From NCBI GenBank assembly GCA_949127695.1, contig CASBQH010000338.1, positions 1 through 9,154 on the forward strand: a DNA stretch of 9,154 bases, in the 5' to 3' direction. The notes beneath the pieces are model-generated. The model was not told the DNA's origin. It made no database searches and saw nothing but the letters and a program-made list of their open reading frames with translations. Shown piece by piece: positions 1 to 6,472 of this stretch. A program made the translations under genes and the position numbers. Every line of letters begins with the position of its first letter. Position 1 is the first letter of the stretch. The DNA comes from Synechococcales cyanobacterium PMM_0073 (GTDB lineage: Bacteria; Cyanobacteriota; Cyanobacteriia; Elainellales; Elainellaceae).

Positions 1-1
1 G

Positions 2-205
2 TGCTTGGGGCAAGTGGGCGAAGGGCTGGGGCTGGCGATCAAGGTGCTGGACGGAGCCAAACGCGCCAAATATGCGGCAGCCATCTATCTGCTAAAGCAA
101 ATGGGCTGGATTACGCCCACCCTAGAAGAACAGCTGACCGAAACCTTCATGGCGCTGGGGCAATATAAGCGATTGGAAGTGGTGGGCGAACTGTCGATGC
201 TGTGA
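2..205 (+). CDS. C-terminal fragment of an unrecognised protein (5' end outside window)
   Basis: An open frame enters from the left edge and ends at TGA 203–205, giving about 67 residues. The frame is already open at the edge, so the TTG at position 5 need not be a start; I read this as the 3' end of a longer gene. The visible part is mostly helical in character: an Ala/Lys-rich stretch (DGAKRAKYAAAIYLLKQMGW) followed by an acidic, amphipathic end finishing in VVGELSML. There is no membrane segment and no motif I can tie to a family. Codon use matches the neighbouring genes. It is followed by about 190 bases without a clear terminator before the next gene. Function unknown; it could be a small cyanobacterial conserved protein, but that is only a guess. 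Confidence 0.6.
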   Translation, partial: CLGQVGEGLGLAIKVLDGAKRAKYAAAIYLLKQMGWITPTLEEQLTETFMALGQYKRLEVVGELSML

Positions 206-398
206 AGCGCGAAGCAGCCCTAAGCTCGACTTTATTTATCTTTCGCACCGATTTGTCAAGCGTTAGATGGGTCGAGTGGAGCTGCGGATTCGAGAATTAA
301 ACGATTGAAGATCTGATTGAAGTAGTCGAAGAATAGCTACAAGCTCCGGCGTTACAATACAGCCATACCGCTTACTGTTCTTCTCTGCCTTGATCGCA

Positions 399-1049
399 AT
401 GAACGCCTCCTCTCAGTCTTCAATGCTCATTCCGCTGCGGTGGCAGCCCGCAAGCTGGGACGACTATGCTCGCCAGCGGGATAATTCGGCTGAGCGATTG
501 CGGCTGTACTTTAACGGTCAGGCGGTGCTGGTTGATATGGGTAGCGAAGGAATTGATCATGCCAGCGTTAGCGATTTATTTTTGCTGCTGATCTACATCT
601 GGGTGAAGCGGATGCAGCCCGATTTAGCAGTGGGTTCATTTGGTCGCTGTCTGCTGGAAAAGCCGGGGCAGAAGGCCGCATCGCCGGATTTGGTGCTGTA
701 CTTAGGCGCAGGTATTCCGAGGCGGGACGATGCCAAACTGCGGCGCGTTGACCTAAGCCAGTGGCGACTGCCGGATCTGGTGGGTGAAATTGCCGATACG
801 ACTTTGGCCAGTGACCTAGACGAGAAGAAGCGGCTCTATGCGGCACTGGGCATCCCGGAATATTGGGTGATTGACGTGCGGGGGCGAGTAATGGCGTTTC
901 GGCTTCAGCCAGACGGCCAATATTGCCAGTGCGCTGAGTCGGTGGCGCTGATGGGACTCTCAATTGATCTGCTGGAGCAAGCCTTGGCGCGATTGGCTGA
1001 AATGCCCAATTTTGCGGTGGCCAACTGGTTTGAACAAATGCTGGCCTAG
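399..1049 (+). CDS. Uma2 family (DUF820) putative PD-(D/E)XK endonuclease
   Basis: The product is 216 residues from ATG 399. A TTG at 390 and an ATG at 423 are alternative starts, and no clear Shine-Dalgarno site decides between them. The Uma2/DUF820 core is visible: ASPDLVLYL around residues 94–102 with the Asp of the PD half-site at 97, then VGEIADT with Glu130, then DEKKRLYAALGIPEYWVIDV around 141–160, the hallmark signature of the family. The fold belongs to the PD-(D/E)XK nuclease superfamily. Uma2 genes occur in many copies in cyanobacterial genomes, and their biological role is largely undefined. The N-terminal third (from RWQPASWDDYARQRD) is less typical, and the 20–25 residues after the core differ from the shorter family members. 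It appears to be a single-gene unit; a TACAAT box at 353–358 may be its -10, but no -35 is convincing. No partner gene suggests a toxin or defence role. Confidence 0.85.
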   Translation: MNASSQSSMLIPLRWQPASWDDYARQRDNSAERLRLYFNGQAVLVDMGSEGIDHASVSDLFLLLIYIWVKRMQPDLAVGSFGRCLLEKPGQKAASPDLVLYLGAGIPRRDDAKLRRVDLSQWRLPDLVGEIADTTLASDLDEKKRLYAALGIPEYWVIDVRGRVMAFRLQPDGQYCQCAESVALMGLSIDLLEQALARLAEMPNFAVANWFEQMLA

Positions 1050-1248
1050 ATTGGCGCAATGATATCGGGTGTTGTACTGCGAATGCGCTGAAAAGTCCTA
1101 ATCAGAACTATATAATTCCACTCTCAGATCCTGCCCATTCCATCTTTGAGATCTTCGCAAAAGTGGCTCAAAGTCTCCCAAAATGGTCAACTGCGGCAAG
1201 CAAGGAAGGGAGTGGAAGGATACAAGCCAATCAAACAGCTTTTGAAGA

Positions 1249-2592
1249 TCACTCTGGCAGGTGCTGTGAACCCACGCAGCAGGCCAGCAGGTCTTCAATG
1301 CCCTGCACCGTCCGAATCGGCAGATTCAGCTGAGTAGCTACTTCCTCCACCGTCAGATCATCTAGAAATCGCGCTTCGTCATGTTTGAGCATTAGCGCGG
1401 GCAGCAGCAGCGCATCCCCCAAGTCGCGTCCGCTCAGCCCCTGCAAAATATCTTGACCTGTCAGCAGTCCTGTCACCGTAATCTGCTGTCCCCAATAGTC
1501 GCTGCGGAGCGCCGCCATTTCAACGCTCAAGCCCTCAACTTGGTTTAGCCGCGCAACTAAGGGCTGAAAGGCATGTTCGACGGCGTTGCCCAGCACCCAG
1601 GTGAAGCGACGCGGCGACACCTGCGCGGGCAAATCTTCAGCAGCAGCCTGAAACTGATCGAGAAACTGGTGAATTGACCCGACGCCATTGCCAATCTGCG
1701 GGTAGTCTTCGTAGTGCGAGGCGGGCGGCAGATCCTGGCGAGCAATCAAAAACCATTCGTCGGCCAGCCAAGCAAAAGTCGTGCCCAGCTGCTGCCGAAA
1801 CTTGGCTTGCAGCGCCTGCACCTGAGCAATCACCTCCCGCGCTTTTTCCGGGGTGACGGGAATCAGCGCATCTGCGGCAGGCCGAAAGCGAGTCAAGCCG
1901 ACGGGCACGACCGCCACCGAAGCCACCGCCGGAATTTCGCCCTGGTGCAGAGCGGCCAGATCCAGCAGCGTCCGCTCTAGATGCGCGCCGTCGTTGATGC
2001 CGGGACAGAGCACCACCTGGGCATGAACTTGCAGCCGCTGGGTGGCAAACCAGCGCAGCTGATCGAGAATTAGGCTAGCGCGAGGATTTTTCAAAAGCCG
2101 GATGCGAACCTCTGGTTCGGTGGCATGAACCGAGACATAAAGCGGCGAGAGGCGCATCTGGGCAATCCGATTCCACTCGCGCTCGCTCAGGTTGGTCAGG
2201 GTGAGGTAGCTGCCGTAGAGAAAGCTGAGGCGGTAGTCGTCATCTTTGAGGTACAGGCTCTGACGCTTACCGGGCGGCTGCTGGTCAATAAAGCAGAACG
2301 GGCAGCGATTGTTGCATTGGATCAGCCCGTCAAACAGAGCGCTTTCAAATTCCAGCCCCAAATCTTCGTCATAGTCTTTCTCAATCTCCACCCGATGGCT
2401 TTTGCCTTTGGCATCCAGCACTTCGAGATCGAGCAGTTCGTCGGCGCAGAGAAACTGGTAGTCAATCAGATCACGCGGATGCTCACCGTTGATTGCCACC
2501 AGCTGATCCCCCGGCTCGAAGCCGATTTCGGCGGCAATTGAGTCGGGCAAAACTTGGGTAATTAAAGCAGGGCGAACAGTAGCGTTGCTCAT
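1249..2592 (-). CDS. PDZ domain / radical SAM / DUF512 protein (TIGR03279-type, cyanobacterial FeS oxidoreductase)
   Basis: The product is 447 residues from the ATG read at 2592 on the minus strand. A TTG at 2613 would add seven residues, but homologues as I recall them begin near MS..RPA.I..VLPDSIA, so 2592 is preferred. Order of domains: a PDZ-like N-terminus (about 8–70, with ITQVLPDSIAAEIGFEPGDQ and the VAINGEHPRD turn); a radical SAM core with CX3CX2C at Cys93, Cys97 and Cys100 (CNNRCPFCFIDQ), which should hold a 4Fe-4S cluster and S-adenosylmethionine; then a DUF512 C-terminal half (about 200–415, including FAWLADEWFL and VTGLLTGQDI). No signal peptide or membrane segment is visible, so it is probably cytosolic. 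The family is nearly universal in cyanobacteria and found in some clostridia; I know of no established substrate. It stands alone, divergent from the transporter operon, with about 200 bases to the preceding Uma2 gene. Confidence 0.9.
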   Translation of the reverse strand: MSNATVRPALITQVLPDSIAAEIGFEPGDQLVAINGEHPRDLIDYQFLCADELLDLEVLDAKGKSHRVEIEKDYDEDLGLEFESALFDGLIQCNNRCPFCFIDQQPPGKRQSLYLKDDDYRLSFLYGSYLTLTNLSEREWNRIAQMRLSPLYVSVHATEPEVRIRLLKNPRASLILDQLRWFATQRLQVHAQVVLCPGINDGAHLERTLLDLAALHQGEIPAVASVAVVPVGLTRFRPAADALIPVTPEKAREVIAQVQALQAKFRQQLGTTFAWLADEWFLIARQDLPPASHYEDYPQIGNGVGSIHQFLDQFQAAAEDLPAQVSPRRFTWVLGNAVEHAFQPLVARLNQVEGLSVEMAALRSDYWGQQITVTGLLTGQDILQGLSGRDLGDALLLPALMLKHDEARFLDDLTVEEVATQLNLPIRTVQGIEDLLACCVGSQHLPE

Positions 2593-2673
2593 GTCGCTGG
2601 ACTGGCAGACCAAAAAAGGGGCAATCCTAGTCTAGCGAATTCGTCTAGAGAACAGCGCCTTTGGGTTTTCCGA

Positions 2674-2707
2674 TACAATACTACCTTTACTACAATGCTA
2701 CTTTTAC
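2674..2707. repeat. 17-bp tandem direct repeat in the divergent promoter region
   Basis: Two adjacent 17-base units differ at two positions: tacaatactacctttac (2674–2690) and tacaatgctacttttac (2691–2707). Each begins with TACAAT, a reasonable -10 hexamer, so the duplication may have copied a promoter element or a regulator site. No good -35 box sits 16–18 bases upstream of either. The repeat lies in the 269 bases between the radical SAM start (2592) and the transporter ATPase start (2862). The same gap holds an imperfect palindrome at 2632–2648 (CTAG arms around CGAATTCG). Confidence 0.8.
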
Positions 2708-2861
2708 TATTGCCGCAAATTCTGAACATTCCAGAGTTCGTATGCAGTATACAGAAGACTGTGCTTTAAGTCACAATTATCTGGGTCTGGATGCGGTGTA
2801 ATCGTCTCTAGAACTTGTCTGTAAAAATCTTTCAAAAAATCCTCTAATTGGTTTCTTGAGC

Positions 2862-4031
2862 ATGAATACATCTGCCTCGGTTGCCCCTAGTGAGATCCAG
2901 CCCGCCTTAAACCATCTGGAGCAAGAGCTTTCCGCGCAGGCAGTCGGCGTGACGCTCCGCAATGTCACCAAGCGCTACGGCAGCTTCACGGCGGTCGAGA
3001 ATATTAACCTAGAGATTCAGGCTGGCTCTTACACCTGCTTGCTAGGGCCGAGCGGCTGCGGCAAAACCACCACGCTGCGGATGATTGCTGGACATGAAGA
3101 TATTACCAGCGGCGATCTGCTGATTGGCGAACGGCGCGTGAATGACTTACCGCCGACTCAGCGCAACACGGCGATGATGTTTCAAAACTATGCCCTGTTT
3201 CCGCATAAAACCGTCTGGGAGAACGTCGAGTTTGGCCTCAAAATGCGCCAGATGCCCAAGGTTGAACGCGCTACTCAGGTGAACGAAATTCTGGAAATTG
3301 TTGGGTTGAGCAAATTTGCCGACCGCAAGCCCGCCAAGCTCAGCGGTGGTCAACAGCAGCGAGCGGCTTTGGCTCGCGCCCTCGTCACCCGTCCACAGGT
3401 GCTGCTGCTAGATGAACCACTCAGCGCCCTAGATGAAAACCTGCGCGTCAAAACCCGTAGCGAGCTGCGACGGCTGCAAAAGCAGTTTGGCATGACCTTT
3501 GTGCAGGTGACGCATGGCCAGGACGAAGCGTTCGCGCTCTCGGATCAAATTATCGTGATGGACAACGGCAGAATTGACCAAATTGGCACGCCCGACCAGA
3601 TCTTTCAGCAGCCTAGTTCGCGATTTGTGGCGCGGTTTGTCGGCGATAACAATATTTTTATGGGCAAAGTCCGTGAAGTCGCCACCGATACGGTGCAGCT
3701 AGAGGTTGAGGGAATTGGCCGGGTACTTTGCGCGCGGCAAAACCAGCCCGCCGAGGTCGGTATGGCTGCGGCTTGCTCGGTGCGGAGCGACAGCATGAGC
3801 CTCCAGCCCTACCCGCCCGCTGACTCCACTGCACCCAACCAGTTCACCGCTCGCGTTGTCTCCGTCGAATTCACGGGCTACGTCACCCGCGTCTCGCTGC
3901 TGAGTGAGGCCACCGGCGAAGAGATTACCTACAAAGCCCGCAGCAATGACTGGGAGAAGCAAACTGTGGCCGAAGGGCAGCTGGTAACGCTCACTTGGTC
4001 AAGCAACGACTGCGTGTTTTTAGCGCATTAG
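2862..4031 (+). CDS. potA: ABC transporter ATP-binding protein, spermidine/putrescine (PotA) type
   Basis: The product is 389 residues from ATG 2862; an in-frame TTG at 2856 is an unlikely start. All nucleotide-binding motifs are present: Walker A GPSGCGKTT (about 62–70), Q-loop Gln108 in MMFQNYALFPH, signature LSGGQQQR (about 160–167), Walker B VLLLDEP with Asp184 and Glu185, a D-loop SALD, and the switch His218 in VTHGQDEA (the usual form is VTHDQEEA). Residues from about 230 match the C-terminal regulatory part with a TOBE-like domain at the end. Length and layout fit the PotA/FbpC/CysA group; PotA is favoured by the neighbouring genes. It powers uptake by the two permeases encoded downstream and acts on the cytoplasmic face of the inner membrane. 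It is the first gene of a four-gene operon. The N-terminal extension of about 28 residues before the NBD is longer than in E. coli PotA. Confidence 0.92.
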   Translation: MNTSASVAPSEIQPALNHLEQELSAQAVGVTLRNVTKRYGSFTAVENINLEIQAGSYTCLLGPSGCGKTTTLRMIAGHEDITSGDLLIGERRVNDLPPTQRNTAMMFQNYALFPHKTVWENVEFGLKMRQMPKVERATQVNEILEIVGLSKFADRKPAKLSGGQQQRAALARALVTRPQVLLLDEPLSALDENLRVKTRSELRRLQKQFGMTFVQVTHGQDEAFALSDQIIVMDNGRIDQIGTPDQIFQQPSSRFVARFVGDNNIFMGKVREVATDTVQLEVEGIGRVLCARQNQPAEVGMAAACSVRSDSMSLQPYPPADSTAPNQFTARVVSVEFTGYVTRVSLLSEATGEEITYKARSNDWEKQTVAEGQLVTLTWSSNDCVFLAH

Positions 4032-4036
4032 CGCTA
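4021..4036. repeat. Perfect inverted repeat over the potA stop codon
   Basis: TAGCGC (4021–4026), a four-base loop ATTA, then GCGCTA (4031–4036) form a perfect 6-bp-stem hairpin that includes the TAG stop at 4029–4031. No T-run follows, so it is not a standard terminator. It could slow ribosomes or stabilise an mRNA end between the ATPase and the binding protein gene, or be chance. Confidence 0.5.
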
Positions 4037-4090
4037 GACTTAGCCCAGTTATTCCTCACCGCGTTCACCTTATTATCTCTTGAATCCACT

Positions 4091-5413
4091 ATGACTAAAA
4101 TTTCTCGCCGCACCGTCATTCGGACTGGACTCGCCGCAGGTGCAGCCGTCGCCGCCACTCGCTGCGCCGCGCCCAAAGCCGAAGCCCCCAGCGGTACGCC
4201 CGCCAACCCAGCCACCAGCCCAGAGGTGAACACCAACCAGACTAAAGACGTAACGCTGCGAATGATTGGCACGGGCGTCTCGCAGATTAACGAAATCCGC
4301 AAAAAGGCGGAAGAAGATCTGGGCTTCAAGATTGAACCCCGCGCCCTCAGCACCGAAGAAAATAACCAGATTGCGATTACCCAACCCGGTCAGTACGACC
4401 TGTTTGACGGCGAATATTTTAGCCTGCCGCTAGTGGTGCCATCCGGCAACTTGCAGCCGATTGATACGAGCAAGATCAAAGCCTATGACCAGATCGTACC
4501 GATTTTTACTCAAAATAAATTTGACGGAGCTAAAGTTGAGAGCGCTCAGGGGACTTATCCCTTCAAGGTGATGTATGTCAAAGATAAAGACTCGAAAGAG
4601 TTCGCGACCGAGGCGACCGGCTGGGCTACCCTAATTCCATTCCAGTACAACGCCGATACGCTGGGCTACCGGCCTGATTTGGTTGGCAGCACCAAAATTG
4701 TCAGCTGGGCGCAGCTGTTTGACGCTGAGTTTAAGGGCAAAACTTCGATTTTGGATATTCCGTCGATTGGCATTATGGATGCGGCCATGGTGACGGAATC
4801 TGCCGGACTGATCAAGTTTGGCGACAAGGGCAATATGACCAAAGCGGAAATTGATCAAGTCACCGATATTTTGAAAGAGCAGAAGAAAAACGGCCAGTTT
4901 CGCGCCTTCTGGAAGACCTTTGATGAGTCGGTAAACCTGATGACTTCGGGGGAAGTGGTGCTGCAATCGATGTGGTCGCCTGCCGTCACTGCCGTTAAGT
5001 CGAAAGGGATTGAATGCGTCTACGCGCCGCTGAAAGAAGGCTATCGGGCTTGGGGCGGCGGCGTTGGCCTCTCCAAAAATCTCTCCGGCATTCAGCTCGA
5101 TGCCGCCTACGAATATCTCAACTGGATGCTAGACGGCTGGATGGGCGCATTCTTAGGCCGTCAGGGCTACTACAGCGCCGTGCCCGAAAACGCCCGCAAG
5201 TTTATGTCGCCCGCCGAGTGGGATTTCTGGTACGAAGGCAAGCCCGCTGCCGAAGATATGGTTGACCCCTTTGGCAAAACCCTGGAGCCAAAAGGCGCAG
5301 TCCGCGACGGCGGCTCGTTCAAAGAGCGGATGGGCAATGTGGTCGTCTGGAACTCGACGATGAAAGAACAGGTGTATTTGGTGAAGAAGTGGAACGAGTT
5401 CATTGCCTCGTAG
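4091..5413 (+). CDS. Tat-exported extracellular solute-binding protein of the PotD/PotF type
   Basis: The product is 440 residues from ATG 4091. A longer reading from TTG 3995 would overlap potA and bury the signal peptide, so it is not used. The N-terminus has a twin-arginine signal: SRRTVIR followed by the hydrophobic run TGLAAGAAVAAT, then Cys25 and a Pro/Ala/Thr-rich linker to about residue 50, as in lipoproteins; but Arg24 just before Cys25 makes a poor lipobox. The rest is a type 2 periplasmic binding fold: QYDLFDGEYFSLPLVVPSG, LQPIDTSKI, GWATLIPFQYNADTLGYRPD, FDESVNLMTSGEVVLQSMWS and YAPLKEGYRAWGGGVGLSKN correspond to PotD segments. By eye alignment the PotD ligand Trp residues are kept (Trp295, Trp321), but the acidic amine contacts are not (Gly323 where PotD has Asp257). 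The operon says it feeds the two permeases downstream. The substrate is uncertain: a polyamine, or another small molecule. Confidence 0.88.
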   Translation: MTKISRRTVIRTGLAAGAAVAATRCAAPKAEAPSGTPANPATSPEVNTNQTKDVTLRMIGTGVSQINEIRKKAEEDLGFKIEPRALSTEENNQIAITQPGQYDLFDGEYFSLPLVVPSGNLQPIDTSKIKAYDQIVPIFTQNKFDGAKVESAQGTYPFKVMYVKDKDSKEFATEATGWATLIPFQYNADTLGYRPDLVGSTKIVSWAQLFDAEFKGKTSILDIPSIGIMDAAMVTESAGLIKFGDKGNMTKAEIDQVTDILKEQKKNGQFRAFWKTFDESVNLMTSGEVVLQSMWSPAVTAVKSKGIECVYAPLKEGYRAWGGGVGLSKNLSGIQLDAAYEYLNWMLDGWMGAFLGRQGYYSAVPENARKFMSPAEWDFWYEGKPAAEDMVDPFGKTLEPKGAVRDGGSFKERMGNVVVWNSTMKEQVYLVKKWNEFIAS

Positions 5414-5414
5414 C

Positions 5415-5587
5415 TGATCCCCCTAAATCCCCCTTATCAAGGGGGACTTTGAGACTGGTCAAGGCAAATATTGATTCAGTTTGCCTTTGCCAGGGCTTAA
5501 GAAGGCGAAGTCCAAGCGCATTAACAACTCTGGTTCCCCCTTTCTTTAGGCGCAGCCTTCCCAAAGGGTAGGGGTCTAGGGGGATCA
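5415..5587. mobile_element. MITE-like intergenic element with imperfect terminal inverted repeats
   Basis: The element of about 173 bp starts TGATCCCCCTAAATCCCCC (5415–5433) and ends with the near inverse (5569–5587); the two ends match at 15 of 19 positions, the outermost 11 perfectly. Inside are a hairpin CCCCCTT-ATC-AAGGGGG (5429–5445), an 8-bp perfect inverted repeat AAGGCAAA/TTTGCCTT (5461–5487), and a second C/G-rich stem (CCCTTT 5538–5543 with AAAGGG 5563–5568) whose loop contains GGCGCAGCCTTCCC. Such ends are common between genes in filamentous cyanobacteria. No transposase is encoded; it would depend on one elsewhere. It begins one base after the binding protein stop codon and ends 24 bases before the first permease, so it sits inside the operon. 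Short open frames across it on both strands are not genes. Target-site duplications are not obvious. Confidence 0.8.
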
Positions 5588-5611
5588 ACCGCCGCTCTCA
5601 CCCCACAAATA

Positions 5612-6469
5612 ATGACCAAAACCTGGAAGAGTTTTCAGCCTTACGCGCTGGCGCTGCCGCAGACGCTGGTGTTTCTGCTGTTTTTGATTTTGCCGATTCT
5701 AATGATTGGGCTGGTCAGCTTCTGGCAGTTCAATGGCTATGCGATGGTGCGCGAGTTCACGCTGGGTAACTACAGCGATATTTTCACCTCCAATGTCTAT
5801 TTGACCACGTACCTGAATACGTTTAAGTATGTGCTGCTGGTCTGGTTCTTTTGCTTGGCCATTGCTTTTCCAGTGGCCTATTTCCTGGCGTTTCATATTC
5901 AGAGTCAGTCGCTGCAAATCATTTTATTCCTGGTCTGCACCGTGCCGTTCTGGACTTCTAATATTATTCGGATGATTTCCTGGATTCCGGTGCTGGGAAA
6001 AGAGGGCTTGATCAACAGTCTGTTAATGCGTTTAAATCTGGTGCAGGAGCCAGTGACCTGGCTGCTCTACTCAGATTTTGCCGTGGTGCTGGGGATGGTG
6101 CATCTCTACAGCTTTTTTATGATTGCGCCCATTTTTAACAGCATGATGCGGATTGAGCGCAACCTAATCACGGCGGCTGAAGACTTGGGCGCTTCGGGCT
6201 GGCAGATTTTGCGCGAGGTGATTTTGCCGCTGACGGCTCCCGGCATCGCCATTGGCTCCATCTTTGTCGTCACGCTGGTGATGGGCGAATATGTGACGGT
6301 GCGGCTGATGGGCGGCGGGCAGTCCGCTTCGGTTGGCAAGCTAATCCAGACGCAGATTGGCAGCCTGCAATATCCGCTAGCCGCAGCCAACGCGGTGATT
6401 CTGCTGCTGGTGACGCTGATTTTGGTGGTTGGGATTCTCCGCGTTGTCGATATTCGCAAAGAGCTATGA
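5612..6469 (+). CDS. potB: ABC transporter permease, spermidine/putrescine (PotB) type
   Basis: The product is 285 residues from ATG 5612 and is very hydrophobic, with about six membrane segments (roughly 13–37, 71–95, 100–118, 152–175, 208–228 and 258–278). The cytoplasmic EAA loop that docks on the ATPase is clear: AAEDLGASGWQILREVILPL around 188–207, with the conserved Gly193 and the ILP end. The order and topology match the PotB/CysT-like inner-membrane component that pairs with a PotC partner. It follows the binding protein gene after a 198-base gap filled mainly by the MITE-like element, and is followed after three bases by the second permease. No good Shine-Dalgarno site precedes the ATG. 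The specific substrate cannot be read from this protein. Confidence 0.9.
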   Translation: MTKTWKSFQPYALALPQTLVFLLFLILPILMIGLVSFWQFNGYAMVREFTLGNYSDIFTSNVYLTTYLNTFKYVLLVWFFCLAIAFPVAYFLAFHIQSQSLQIILFLVCTVPFWTSNIIRMISWIPVLGKEGLINSLLMRLNLVQEPVTWLLYSDFAVVLGMVHLYSFFMIAPIFNSMMRIERNLITAAEDLGASGWQILREVILPLTAPGIAIGSIFVVTLVMGEYVTVRLMGGGQSASVGKLIQTQIGSLQYPLAAANAVILLLVTLILVVGILRVVDIRKEL

Positions 6470-6472
6470 ACG

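Noticed and set aside
399..1049. Uma2 gene as part of a defence or toxin system
   Set aside because: No partner gene, antitoxin, methylase or repeat array lies nearby; the neighbours are a gene fragment and a housekeeping-type radical SAM gene.
568..1059. 163-residue open frame on the minus strand opposite the Uma2 gene
   Set aside because: It lies wholly against a recognisable Uma2 gene, and its Pro/Ser/Arg-rich translation resembles no family I know.
1098..1337. Short open frames on both strands between Uma2 and the radical SAM gene
   Set aside because: They overlap the end of the radical SAM gene, lack ribosome sites and give unrecognisable translations.
2740..2752. Possible NtcA site GTATGCAGTATAC upstream of the transporter operon
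   Set aside because: The gap between GTA and TAC is seven bases, not the eight NtcA requires, and no correctly spaced -10 follows.
3995..4090. N-terminal extension of the binding protein from TTG 3995
   Set aside because: It would overlap potA and place 32 residues before a textbook twin-arginine signal; ATG 4091 is a far better start.
5389..5588. Open frames of about 60 residues on both strands over the potD-like/potB gap
   Set aside because: They are made mostly of the MITE-like repeat and have no gene-like start or codon use.
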